Shown: positions 35,263 to 43,617 of the stretch, one piece after another
How positions within the stretch are numbered: the first letter of the stretch is position 1
Layout: each line of letters begins with the position of its first letter
Notes under the pieces: model-generated
The model's input: the letters and a program-made list of their open reading frames with translations, nothing else
Database searches by the model: none
Told to the model about the DNA's origin: nothing
DNA from: Spirochaetaceae bacterium
GTDB lineage: Bacteria > Spirochaetota > Spirochaetia > DSM-27196 > PWMO01
Assembly (NCBI GenBank): GCA_007693945.1
Contig: RECP01000068.1
Span: 1 to 64,000 of the forward strand
Direction: 5' to 3'
DNA: 64,000 bases
Program-made: the position numbers and the translations under genes

Positions 35263-35337
35263 CTGACAGAGTATGCCGAACTGTACGGTCCTAGAACGCA
35301 ATATTCCAGTGACAGAAAAGGAAGGAATCTGCTATGA
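35263..35337 (+). CDS. Possible CTG-started leader peptide before the binding-protein gene
   Basis: A perfect Shine-Dalgarno AAGGAGG at 35247-35253 has no ATG or GTG at working distance, but CTG at 35263 is nine bases beyond it. From there a 24-codon frame (LTEYAELYGPRTQYSSDRKG and four more) ends in a TGA that overlaps the binding-protein ATG as ATGA. The overlap suggests coupling. The rare start codon makes this speculative; the site could also be a relic. Confidence 0.25.
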   Translation: MTEYAELYGPRTQYSSDRKGRNLL

Positions 35338-36359
35338 AGAAGAAACTTGGTCTTGTCTTTGTACTGCTTGTAGTATTCGCGGTGCTGGTGTCACCTGTCT
35401 ATGCACGAGGGGCGGCAGAACGGGAAGAGCTGACAATCGGTGTGGTTATTCCTTATGAGATAGGATGGTTCGCGGCCTTCCATGAAGGCTTCAAACTGGT
35501 GGCGGAACAGGAGAACGTGCGCCTGGTATGGCAGTATCACGAGTATCGGCCGGATGAGGAGACGCGGGCGATCGAGAACCTGATCGCCATGGGTGTTGAT
35601 GCTATCAACGTAACATCGGCAACACCTGAGAGCGCTGAGTACTCTGCACGTCTCGCCAACCAGGCAGGTATCCCGATTCAGCTGACCGAGAGCGGCATCG
35701 CCCCTGGAGCGGGCAAACCGTTCGCCGATATCGACTTCGATTGGTACGAGATCTATCAGAAGCTCGCCAGGGAGCTGAGAGCCGCGGAGTCCGGCGACCT
35801 CAGAATTCTCTGGTTGCAGGGATTTCTGGGCAGCCCGCCGGTAATGCTGGGAATTCAAGGATTCACGGATGCAATTGCGCGGATTGACGGAATGAGCCTT
35901 GCAACGGATCCCCAGGACGGACAATACGCCACTGAACCGTCACTGAACATTACCAAAGGAATGGTCCAGGGAGGGCTCGAGTTCAACGTCGCGATGGGAG
36001 CCAGCCAGGAGATCACGGAAGGGATCATCCAGGGACTGAAGGAAGAAGGAGTCAATCTGGATGATGTGGTCGTCATCACTGTCAATGGTGGTCCCACGGA
36101 TATCGTCAATCTCCGCAATGGCGATATCGACTACGCCATGAGCCTGTCGCCCGGGCTTCACGGCATGATCTGTGCGCAGAACCTGATAAACAAGATGACC
36201 GACAGGCCCTTTCAGGAGAGGGCGTATTCACCGATCGTCTGGACCACCCGGGATGACTGGGAAGAGAAGCTGATCCCCTGGGACGTGAACGAAGACTGGA
36301 TGCCCCTGGTGCAGGAGTTCGTGACCACCGGCAACTACAGGCCGGAACTTCGTCCATGA
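35334..36359 (+). CDS. Ribose-type sugar ABC transporter substrate-binding protein
   Basis: A 341-residue periplasmic protein. The signal peptide is residues 1-24 (MKKKLGLVFVLLVVFAVLVSPVYA), with no lipobox Cys; the mature start RGAAE is of a type common in spirochaete binding proteins. The mature part is a Peripla_BP_4 fold: TIGVVIPYEIGWFAAFHEGFK, then NLIAMGVDAINVTSATPES and VVVITVNGGPTDIV. It should capture a sugar or polyol for the ATPase and permease encoded downstream. GGAAGGAA precedes the ATG. A rho-independent terminator right after it means it can be made in excess over the membrane parts. Confidence 0.92.
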   Translation: MKKKLGLVFVLLVVFAVLVSPVYARGAAEREELTIGVVIPYEIGWFAAFHEGFKLVAEQENVRLVWQYHEYRPDEETRAIENLIAMGVDAINVTSATPESAEYSARLANQAGIPIQLTESGIAPGAGKPFADIDFDWYEIYQKLARELRAAESGDLRILWLQGFLGSPPVMLGIQGFTDAIARIDGMSLATDPQDGQYATEPSLNITKGMVQGGLEFNVAMGASQEITEGIIQGLKEEGVNLDDVVVITVNGGPTDIVNLRNGDIDYAMSLSPGLHGMICAQNLINKMTDRPFQERAYSPIVWTTRDDWEEKLIPWDVNEDWMPLVQEFVTTGNYRPELRP

Positions 36360-36405
36360 GCGTGATGGCCGGTACTGAGATTCTCTGATCGGACAGCGTA
36401 TCTGG

Positions 36406-36435
36406 AAGGGTTCCTTGCCCAAAGGAACCCTTTTT
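36406..36435 (+). terminator. Rho-independent terminator after the binding-protein gene
   Basis: AAGGGTTCCTT (36406-36416), a five-base loop and its exact complement AAGGAACCCTT (36422-36432) are followed by further T residues to 36435. An 11-base-pair stem with a T run is a convincing terminator; some read-through is needed to express the ATPase gene, which has no evident promoter of its own. Confidence 0.88.
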
Positions 36436-36508
36436 GCGTATCGGGTACGGATAGAGCGCGCGCACGTCAAGGCGGCGTGAGCGCGGGTTTGCAGGAGAGG
36501 AGAATACC

Positions 36509-38044
36509 GTGGTTACTGGTATGGCCCTGCGTGCCGAAAGGATCGTGAAGAACTACCCAGGCGTGCAGGCATTGAAATCCGTGGATTTCGACTTGCGACG
36601 CGGAGAAGTGCACGCGCTGGTTGGTCAGAACGGGGCAGGAAAATCAACTCTGGTCGAGATCATTGCGGGGTCGGTTTCCTATGATTCGGGGGACATCCAT
36701 ATTGGCGATCAGAAGCATACGTATCTGGATCCGTCGCGATCGATAGAGCTCGGTATCCAGACTGTTCACCAGGAGAACCAGCTGGTCGAAGAGATCACCG
36801 TTGCGGAGAATATCTTTCTGTACGATCTGCCGAGAACCAGGTACGGATTTGTCAATCTCCGCTCATGCATTCAGGCCGCCGACGTCCTGCTGCAGGAGCT
36901 GGGAATTGACGTAGAACCAGGCAAGAAGATCAGCTCACTGAGTTTTGTAGACAAAAAGCTCATCAGTATTGCCAAGGCGTTCTCAAGAAAGGCCAGAATT
37001 CTGATCCTGGATGAACCAACGGCTTCTCTTGATGAGCAGGGAAGGAACGCCCTTTTCTCGCTTATACGTCGTTACACGTCGCTCGGGTTGAGTACTATCT
37101 ATATCTCTCATCACTTGAGCGAGATATTCGAGATAGCCGATCGCGTGACTGTCTTAAAGGACGGGCAACGGGTTAGTACAAAAGCGATAGGTGAGACCAG
37201 CTTGCACACAATCGTCCCGGAAATGATCGGGCGATCCTCCCAGTCGCTCTATGTGCGTGACAAAAAGGGCAGGCAGACCCTGGAGCAAGGCTCTCTGCTG
37301 CAAATCGTTGATTTCCACCGCGAGGGAGTGGTAGATCATGTTTCGTTTTCTGTGCGGGCAGGAGAAGTATACGGCATCGCGGGTCTGGTTGGTGCCGGTA
37401 GAACAGAACTCGCTCAGCTTGTCTTTGGGGTTGACCGCAGCGATCACGGCAGCCTGCTGCTCGATGGAAAGGATATCACCGCCGGTTCTCCTTTCAATGC
37501 GGTCGACGAGGGAATCGGGTTTCTGACCGAGGACCGCAAGGATAGCGGACTTGTGCTCATACAGCCCGTGTACGAGAATATCACGCTGGTCCGGTTTGTG
37601 AAAGAAATCAAGAAGAAGGTGAAGAGCCTGCTGAATCTGGCCAAGGAGCAGGATGATGCCAGGACAGTGGTTCAGCAACTGGATATCAGGACCCCGACGG
37701 TTTCTCAGAAGGTAATCAACCTGAGCGGGGGCAATCAGCAGAAGGTGGTTCTCGGAAAATGGCTCTTTGCTGATTCGGAAATCATCATATTCGATGAACC
37801 CACGGTAGGGATTGATGTGGGCAGCAAGAGCGAGATCTACAAACTGATCGAAAAGCTGGCTGATGATGGGAAGTTCATCATCATTATCTCTTCGGACAAT
37901 CCGGAATTGGTCTCTGTCTGTGATACCGTTGGCGTCATGAGGTTCGGCCGGCTGGTTGCTGAGCTGCGGGGCGACCAGATGACGGAAGAGCAGATCGTGA
38001 AGCATTCCCTCGGGGTGAGTGTGATAAAGGAACCGGAACTATGA
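36509..38044 (+). CDS. Sugar ABC transporter ATPase, duplicated (RbsA/MglA type)
   Basis: A 511-residue protein of two fused ATPase domains. The first has Walker A GQNGAGKST, a degenerate signature (LSFVDKK in place of LSGGQ) and ILILDEPTASL. The second has the reduced Walker A GLVGAGRTEL, a good signature LSGGNQQKVVLGKWL and IIIFDEPTVGIDVG. This asymmetric pattern is normal for monosaccharide importers such as RbsA. It powers uptake with the permease whose ATG overlaps its stop. GTG 36509 is chosen because GAGGAG lies just before it. GC is clearly lower than in flanking regions. Confidence 0.95.
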   Translation: MVTGMALRAERIVKNYPGVQALKSVDFDLRRGEVHALVGQNGAGKSTLVEIIAGSVSYDSGDIHIGDQKHTYLDPSRSIELGIQTVHQENQLVEEITVAENIFLYDLPRTRYGFVNLRSCIQAADVLLQELGIDVEPGKKISSLSFVDKKLISIAKAFSRKARILILDEPTASLDEQGRNALFSLIRRYTSLGLSTIYISHHLSEIFEIADRVTVLKDGQRVSTKAIGETSLHTIVPEMIGRSSQSLYVRDKKGRQTLEQGSLLQIVDFHREGVVDHVSFSVRAGEVYGIAGLVGAGRTELAQLVFGVDRSDHGSLLLDGKDITAGSPFNAVDEGIGFLTEDRKDSGLVLIQPVYENITLVRFVKEIKKKVKSLLNLAKEQDDARTVVQQLDIRTPTVSQKVINLSGGNQQKVVLGKWLFADSEIIIFDEPTVGIDVGSKSEIYKLIEKLADDGKFIIIISSDNPELVSVCDTVGVMRFGRLVAELRGDQMTEEQIVKHSLGVSVIKEPEL

Positions 38045-39048
38045 AGCCGTCGGCAAAACGTGTTGAAGCAAGAGGGCGCGAGCTCAACCTGTCCGTGCTG
38101 TTGTCGATTACCATCCTGGCCGTCTGTATCGTGGCAACCGTAGTCAATCCGCGATTCATCAGAATAACTAACCTCGTCAACATTCTGCAGCAGATTTCGG
38201 TGCTTGGCATCATTGCCTGCGGGGTCGGGATGCTTCTGATCTCGGGCCAGATCGATATCTCCGTGGGGAACCAGGTATCACTCATGGGGATCATTATGGC
38301 GTTGATCATCCAGCGGGGCGGCGAGATATCGCCCGATGCCGCACATGCGTGGATGATACAGTGGTCGATCCCGTTTGCCGTGGTTGTAACCTTTGCCGTG
38401 GGGACGGTATTGGGAGCGCTGACCGGCCTGGTTGTTATCAAGTCACGGGCGCACTCCTTCATCGTTACCCTGGCACTCGGTTCGGTATACAGAGGAATCG
38501 CCTTGCTGATAAGTCGCGGAGGTTCTTTCACGCTCTACGGCCGGTTCGAGACCCTGGGCCGGACCAGGATCGCGAATTTTCTGCCGGTCTCAATCATCTT
38601 CCTGGTCTTCGTGGTACTGGTTACCCTCGTGCTGCTGAAATACACCCGCTACGGCAGGTTCCTGTATTCGATCGGCGGCAACAGGAAAGCTGCGTACGTC
38701 TCCGGGATCAAGACCACTGCGGTAACCATGCGCGCGTTCATCACGGTGGGTGTGCTGAACGCTCTTGCAGCTCTGATTCTCATCTCGCGAGTTGGTACCG
38801 CGTTGGCAGGCACCGCCGACGCCTACTCGCTGGATGCCCTGGCGGCAATTGTCGTCGGTGGCGTAGCGATTACCGGGGGGAAGGGCAACGCGTTGAGCAT
38901 ATTTCTCGGGGTTCTGCTGATCGGCATCGTCGGGAACGCCCTGGTGGTGATGAATGTGAATCCTCATCTGCGCGGAATATTCATCGGAGTCATCATTATC
39001 GGTTCGGTGACGTTCAGCGGTCTTTCCGAACAGAGAAGCAGGATGTAG
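38041..39048 (+). CDS. Sugar ABC transporter permease (RbsC type)
   Basis: A 335-residue permease with eight to ten membrane segments. GIIACGVGMLLISGQIDISVGNQVSLMGI is the family's conserved block, and the cytoplasmic loop TRYGRFLYSIGGNRKAAYVSGIKT is the coupling helix region. ALAAIVVGGVAITGGKGN and GNALVVMNVNPHLRGIFIGVIII complete the pattern. The start overlaps the ATPase stop (ATGA). It forms, probably as a homodimer, the inner-membrane channel for the sugar bound by the 35334 product. Confidence 0.94.
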   Translation: MKPSAKRVEARGRELNLSVLLSITILAVCIVATVVNPRFIRITNLVNILQQISVLGIIACGVGMLLISGQIDISVGNQVSLMGIIMALIIQRGGEISPDAAHAWMIQWSIPFAVVVTFAVGTVLGALTGLVVIKSRAHSFIVTLALGSVYRGIALLISRGGSFTLYGRFETLGRTRIANFLPVSIIFLVFVVLVTLVLLKYTRYGRFLYSIGGNRKAAYVSGIKTTAVTMRAFITVGVLNALAALILISRVGTALAGTADAYSLDALAAIVVGGVAITGGKGNALSIFLGVLLIGIVGNALVVMNVNPHLRGIFIGVIIIGSVTFSGLSEQRSRM

Positions 39049-39057
39049 GAGGCATAC

Positions 39058-40029
39058 ATGGGGTCAGCCGGAAGGGTCGATCTGCTCTCAACATACACGG
39101 GCTCCAGATTTGAAGGCTTTTTTCCGGAGCAATGGGATCTGAGCCGGATTGACTACTGCTGCGGCAGGCCGCCCGAGGAGGTCTACAAGCGGGAGTCGTG
39201 GTGGCACCAGGATTTCACGCCCGTTGGTGCTGATTCGCTCGAGGACTTCAATACCATAATGGGTCACGAAATCGCGCTGCAGATAAAGCAGGCCAAGGAT
39301 GAGGGGCGGGAGCTCGTCATGATCTGGTCCGTGGGACCCATGGGTATGTATCGGTGGGCAGTTGAGTTCCTCATCCGCTGGAATGTCGACTGCTCCCACG
39401 TCCACGGGTTCAATATGGATGAATGGTGCGACAATGACGGCAATACCCTGCCGGCAACTGATCCGGGCGCGTTCAGCAATGCTATGCAGCAGGCTCTCTA
39501 CGGGCCCCTGGGAACTCTGACAATACCGGAATCCCGGCGCCATTTTGCAACCAGGAGCGAGCTGCCCAACTACGCTGACCAGATCGGGGAACTGCGATCA
39601 CGAGGAGCGAAGTTTGTGGTTGTCTACGGCATCGGCTGGGTGTTTCACATTGCGTTCTGGGAGCCGCATTTTGCCGAGGACTACGCGGGCGAGGCGGAAT
39701 GGATGCAGGCTACGCATCGTGTTGCCGCAAAGCTGCACCCGCTGACGATCATACAGAACTCCATCACCAGCTTTCGCAGCAGGATCACCCTGGTCCCGGC
39801 CAGGGCCAATACCATCGGTCCCGGGCTGTATATGAATGCGGACTACACAATTGGAGGCGTGGACGGATACTTGCCTTCAAGAAACATGATCTATCAAGGA
39901 CAATCCCTTTGGGTGACTCTGAAGTACGGACCAACCATGTGGATTCCTTCCACCTACATGCCGGGCCTCCCGGGAAAGCTCATGTTCATACATGCCCTGG
40001 CCGGACCGCTGGAAGCCGAAGTGAACTGA
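39058..40029 (+). CDS. NagB-like sugar (glucosamine-6-phosphate type) isomerase
   Basis: A 323-residue protein of the NagB/RpiA-like fold, longer than standard Nag[20 protein letters not shown] corresponds to the phosphate-loop region and [17 protein letters not shown] to the NagB motif FNMDEY with its catalytic Asp and Glu. [16 protein letters not shown] replaces the usual GIGxDGHIAFNEP segment, keeping [22 protein letters not shown] and LPSRNMI end the protein. I infer isomerisation/deamination of an amino sugar or a relative, next step after the NagA-like enzyme. The ATG lies nine bases after the permease stop, with AGGAGG within it. Confidence 0.82.
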   Translation: MGSAGRVDLLSTYTGSRFEGFFPEQWDLSRIDYCCGRPPEEVYKRESWWHQDFTPVGADSLEDFNTIMGHEIALQIKQAKDEGRELVMIWSVGPMGMYRWAVEFLIRWNVDCSHVHGFNMDEWCDNDGNTLPATDPGAFSNAMQQALYGPLGTLTIPESRRHFATRSELPNYADQIGELRSRGAKFVVVYGIGWVFHIAFWEPHFAEDYAGEAEWMQATHRVAAKLHPLTIIQNSITSFRSRITLVPARANTIGPGLYMNADYTIGGVDGYLPSRNMIYQGQSLWVTLKYGPTMWIPSTYMPGLPGKLMFIHALAGPLEAEVN

Positions 40030-40053
40030 TGCCGCATGCGCACGGGAGGAAGT

Positions 40054-41262
40054 ATGGATTCTGATCTGCTGCTCTATAACGGAACTGTGCTTGGCGAGAC
40101 GCAGACTATAGCGAACGGTTATGTACTGGTCCGCGACGGGAGAATCTGCCGTATCGGCTCGGGGGTGCCTGAGCAGGAGGCTGCCGAGAAGATCGACGTC
40201 AAGGGACTTACCATCTCTCCCGGCTTCATTGACATGCACACCCACGGGATCGGGAACGTCGACTTCATGGAAAGCTCGATTGAAGACATGGAGCAGGCGT
40301 TATCCGAGTACGCGCGTTACGGGGCTACCCGAGTGGTTCCAACGACCATTTCCAACACGATTGACGCCACCATTTCCCAAATGAAGCAGATCCGGAAACT
40401 GCGGGAGAACAGCCCGCTGGGAGCAATGATACCCGGTACCCACATGGAGGGGCCATGGCTTTCTGCGCGTTGCCGCGGAGGCCATGCGCTGGAGTACCTG
40501 AAGTCTCCAACCGCTGAAGATGTCAGGCGAGTCATCGGAGAAGTCGGTGATATCATCATTACGCTGACCTACGCTCCGGAGGTGCAGAATGCGGTATGGC
40601 TGACCGAGCAACTCTGCTATCACGGAATCATTCCCTCGCTGGGGCACACCGAGGCAACCTTTGAGCAGGCAGAGCAGGCAATTCTGGCTGGCGCCAGGCA
40701 TGTAACCCACATGTATGACACTACTCTCGGGTACAAAGAGAATCCCGAAGAGGCCCTCGTGATGATGCCCGGCATGGAGACTGCGGTGCTCATGGATGAC
40801 CACGTGAGCATCGAGCTCATCGGATGTCCGGTGCACGTACCCAGGCCGTTCTTCCGGTTCATCAACAAGATCAAGCCGCGTGACAAGAAGGTTCTGGTCA
40901 CTGATTCGCTGGTGGGAACCGGTTTGCCCGAGCAAACCCGGCTGACCTACAAGGACGGGCGCAGGCTGTACGTGGAACAAGGGGTGCTGAGAATGATTGA
41001 CGAAGATCCCGCGGTCAACGGTAACCTTACCGGGAGTGCGGTAACCATCAACGTTGCTCTCAGCAGACTGAAAGAGTACGCTGAGCTGACCATCCGGGAT
41101 GCGGTTTCGTGGGTCTCTCTGAACCCCGCAACAACCCTGGGAATATCGAAGCAGACCGGCAGCATAGCGATAGGCAAGTACGCCGATATTGTGGTGATGG
41201 ACGAATCGTGCAACGTGAAGATGACTCTGCTCAAGGGCAATAGAGTCTTCAAGGCTGAATGA
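40054..41262 (+). CDS. N-acetylglucosamine-6-phosphate deacetylase family (NagA-like) amidohydrolase
   Basis: A 402-residue amidohydrolase. GFIDMHTHGIGN carries the metal-binding HxH region, GTHMEGPWLSARCRGGH the metal Glu, SLGHTEATFEQAEQAILAGARHVTHMYD two His ligands and VTDSLVGTGLP the catalytic Asp; NGNLTGSAVTINVAL and GSIAIGKYADIVVMD end it as in NagA. It should remove an N-acetyl group from an amino sugar derivative. GGGAGGAAGT before ATG 40054 decides the start over ATG 40036. It lies between the NagB-like gene and the second dehydrogenase. Confidence 0.9.
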   Translation: MDSDLLLYNGTVLGETQTIANGYVLVRDGRICRIGSGVPEQEAAEKIDVKGLTISPGFIDMHTHGIGNVDFMESSIEDMEQALSEYARYGATRVVPTTISNTIDATISQMKQIRKLRENSPLGAMIPGTHMEGPWLSARCRGGHALEYLKSPTAEDVRRVIGEVGDIIITLTYAPEVQNAVWLTEQLCYHGIIPSLGHTEATFEQAEQAILAGARHVTHMYDTTLGYKENPEEALVMMPGMETAVLMDDHVSIELIGCPVHVPRPFFRFINKIKPRDKKVLVTDSLVGTGLPEQTRLTYKDGRRLYVEQGVLRMIDEDPAVNGNLTGSAVTINVALSRLKEYAELTIRDAVSWVSLNPATTLGISKQTGSIAIGKYADIVVMDESCNVKMTLLKGNRVFKAE

Positions 41263-41276
41263 AGAGGTGATGCGCC

Positions 41277-42308
41277 ATGAACAAGTACCGTGTTGGAATC
41301 GTCGGGTTAGGCTGGGTCGGCGGAGCTCACCTGGACACGTTTGTCAAATCGGAACGGTTCGAACCAACCGCGATCATGTCCACCCGGAACCTTGATCCTG
41401 CCTGGATACGAGAGCAGCACGGGGCAGAAGTCACGGTCTATACCGACTACGAGCAGTTCCTCCAGGATGACTCGATTGACGTCGTGGATATCTGTACTCC
41501 CCACTCGCTCCACCCGGAGCAGACCATTGCGGCGAGTGATGCGGGCAAGCACCTGATAATTGAGAAACCGCTGGCACTGAATTTCCCGGATACCAGGAGG
41601 ATGCTGGAGACGGTCACAAAGAACGATACCAGGACCTCCGTCTGTTTTGAGGTGCGGTTTGCCTCCTCCGTCATTGCGACAAAGGCGCTGATGGACAAGG
41701 GGTTGATCGGTGACCTCTACTATGCGGAGGCAGACTACTATCACGGGATCGGCCCCTGGTATGCGAACCAGAGATGGGAAGTGAAGAAGGTAAACGGCGG
41801 CAGCTCCCTGCTACGGGCAGGCTGCCATGCCCTGGACGCGCTGCTCTACCTGGCGGAAGCGCAGGTCGAGGAAGTCTTTACCTACGGGAACAAGAATCCC
41901 AACAAGATATTCGAACCCTACGATTACCCACTCAACACGGTCACCCTGCTCAAGTTCCGGCAGAGCAGCATTATCGGCAAGGTAGCCTCGGTAACGGATT
42001 GCAGACAACCGTATGTCTTCAACATCAATATGGTGGGAAGTGATGGTACGATCAGGAACAACCAGTTCTGCAGCAAGCTGATCGACGGATTGAAGGGATG
42101 GAGTACGCTCGACGTCACACTGGTAGACAGCGGCGACGTCTCTGACCATCCTTACCTCAACCAGTTCGATCACTTCGCCGAGTGCCTGGATCTTGGTGTG
42201 GATCCCCACAACAATCTCGAGAACGCCTATCAAACCCACCGAGTGATCTTTGCTGCAGACAAATCGGCTGAGACAGGCAAACCGGTTCGGATAGACGAGT
42301 TTGTATAG
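41277..42308 (+). CDS. Gfo/Idh/MocA-family sugar dehydrogenase (second of two)
   Basis: A 343-residue paralogue, by family, of the dehydrogenase at the head of the cluster. GIVGLGWVGGAHLDTFV is the nucleotide loop, TPHSLHPEQTIAASDAGKHLIIEKPLAL holds the EKP catalytic Lys, and GGSSLLRAGCHALDALLYL the late His. GAGGTG lies 10 bases before the ATG. The presence of two such enzymes in one cluster suggests an oxidation and a reduction on the same sugar skeleton (oxidise, deacetylate, re-reduce), as known for some other Gfo/Idh pathways; that is inference. Confidence 0.9.
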   Translation: MNKYRVGIVGLGWVGGAHLDTFVKSERFEPTAIMSTRNLDPAWIREQHGAEVTVYTDYEQFLQDDSIDVVDICTPHSLHPEQTIAASDAGKHLIIEKPLALNFPDTRRMLETVTKNDTRTSVCFEVRFASSVIATKALMDKGLIGDLYYAEADYYHGIGPWYANQRWEVKKVNGGSSLLRAGCHALDALLYLAEAQVEEVFTYGNKNPNKIFEPYDYPLNTVTLLKFRQSSIIGKVASVTDCRQPYVFNINMVGSDGTIRNNQFCSKLIDGLKGWSTLDVTLVDSGDVSDHPYLNQFDHFAECLDLGVDPHNNLENAYQTHRVIFAADKSAETGKPVRIDEFV

Positions 42309-42331
42309 GTCTGGAACCCGCTGTGAGACCT

Positions 42332-43384
42332 TCAGACTCTCCCGGGCCGCAGAAGCCCTTTTGCATACAGGGTTTCATGCAGCTGGAGATGGGCATACTC
42401 ATCGTACCCCGGTTCCAGGTGGTAATTCAGGCCCAACGGTCCGCCACTGTTCTCTTCAAGCACCGCGTCCACCCAGTCTGCTACAGCGCGGCACTCCGCG
42501 CCTTCAATCAGCAATTCTACCGGCGGCATGAGATCGATGGCAAACTGCGGTCCGAACACGTTCCTGATCTCGCGGACGCTGGTCCCCGAGCCGGTGTCCA
42601 GGCTTTCCAGGCCCCCGATACGCGCTATCTCGTTGAGAAGATGAGTACAGTTTCCGCAATGATGCAGTCGCAGGGGAGCAATTCGCCTGGCAAGAGCCTC
42701 TGTCGGTGCGACCAGATGCTGACGATAATCGCGGGGGCCTAGCATGGTTCCCGAACACTCGCCGACATGAAGCGATCGAATGGTGATGCCGGCAGAGTGC
42801 GCAAACGCCCTGACCAGCAGGACGCACGCGTCTGCGTACCACCGGTAGAACGAGACAAGCAACTGCGGATTATCGTAGATTGCCAGCAGAATACCCTGGC
42901 CGAACAGCTTGAGTGCAGTAGTAATGCACCCGTGGATGGTAGCCCGCCCGCCGGTATCCCAGAAGAACGGAGGGATAACCGCATCAGACTCCGTCTTGCG
43001 CAGCAGCTCGATCTCTCTCAGCCATCGCCTGATCAACGGGGCTTCGAGAAAGGAATGCGGGTCAGGCAAATCGGCGATTGACGAGAGGTTGGCCAACGGC
43101 GGTTCCGAGATGTCAGCGTCCTGATGCGTATACGGGACAAAATCGGCTCCCAACAGCATCCCGAATATGAGATTCGGCTGAATGCCCCCTACGTACAGGC
43201 ACGAAGGATCATAGTGGCGCAGAACCACAAGGTTGGATTCCAGATTGTGGATACGGTAGCGGGGAAAAGCCTCATCAAGAAAGGCCGCGATCATCAGATC
43301 CCGGTTCCTGCGCTCCAATGAATCGAAGTAGTAACCTTCCCCGAACGCCAGTCCGGTCTTCTGGTGTACCCAGCCCTTTGACAC
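42332..43384 (-). CDS. URO-D-fold (uroporphyrinogen decarboxylase-like) protein of sugar clusters
   Basis: About 350 residues, a TIM-barrel of the URO-D/MtaA/CmuA superfamily. GGIQPNLIFGMLLGADFVPY, PFFWDTGGRATIHGCITTALKLFG and LHHCGNCTHLLNEIARIGGLESLDTGSG are recognisable; HxGN with a Cys near a His suggests a metal-thiol site, as in methyltransferase relatives. True porphyrinogen decarboxylation is unlikely because haem genes are absent. The GTG at 43384 has no ribosome site; a strong AGGAGG lies 30 bases upstream and an out-of-frame ATG at 43430 encodes a plausible N-terminus, so the annotated start or even the frame may be wrong. Confidence 0.75.
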   Translation of the reverse strand: MSKGWVHQKTGLAFGEGYYFDSLERRNRDLMIAAFLDEAFPRYRIHNLESNLVVLRHYDPSCLYVGGIQPNLIFGMLLGADFVPYTHQDADISEPPLANLSSIADLPDPHSFLEAPLIRRWLREIELLRKTESDAVIPPFFWDTGGRATIHGCITTALKLFGQGILLAIYDNPQLLVSFYRWYADACVLLVRAFAHSAGITIRSLHVGECSGTMLGPRDYRQHLVAPTEALARRIAPLRLHHCGNCTHLLNEIARIGGLESLDTGSGTSVREIRNVFGPQFAIDLMPPVELLIEGAECRAVADWVDAVLEENSGGPLGLNYHLEPGYDEYAHLQLHETLYAKGLLRPGRV

Positions 43385-43456
43385 GCTGGCCTGAATCGTT
43401 ACGATACACGGCCTCCTGATTCAGTGACATGCCCCGCTGTGCCTGTGCCGCGCCGT

Positions 43457-43530
43457 TACCCCGGAGGCGACTCGAACGCCTGACCTGCTGCTTAGGAGGC
43501 AGCTGCTCTATCCACCTGAGCTACCGGGGC
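43457..43530 (-). tRNA. tRNA-Arg (anticodon CCU)
   Basis: A 74-base cloverleaf on the minus strand: acceptor GCCCCGG with CCGGGGT, D arm GCTC/GAGC, anticodon stem GCTGC/GCAGC around the loop CTCCTAA (anticodon CCT, reads AGG), T arm AGGCG/CGCCT with TTCGAGT. The discriminator base is A and CCA is not encoded. Its 3' end faces the low-GC sugar cluster. Confidence 0.96.
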
Positions 43531-43617
43531 GCAATAACCATGGCGTTGAGTCTACTTTGGTGCTGACGGGCTGTCAACATCGAGCGCATTCGGTAGAATG
43601 CGATCGAGGAGAACGTG

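Noticed and set aside
33753-35333. Search for an att-like copy of the tRNA-Arg 3' end at the far side of the sugar cluster
   Set aside because: I compared the last bases of the tRNA with the gaps near 33.8-34.0 and 35.0-35.3 kb and found no match, so no attachment-site pair is claimed.
35147-35333. Possible riboswitch in the 185-base leader of the importer operon
   Set aside because: I see only weak inverted repeats and no known aptamer consensus.
35273-35458. 61-codon plus-strand frame starting at ATG 35273
   Set aside because: The ATG is 19 bases from the only ribosome site, and the frame overlaps the signal peptide of the binding protein by more than 120 bases.
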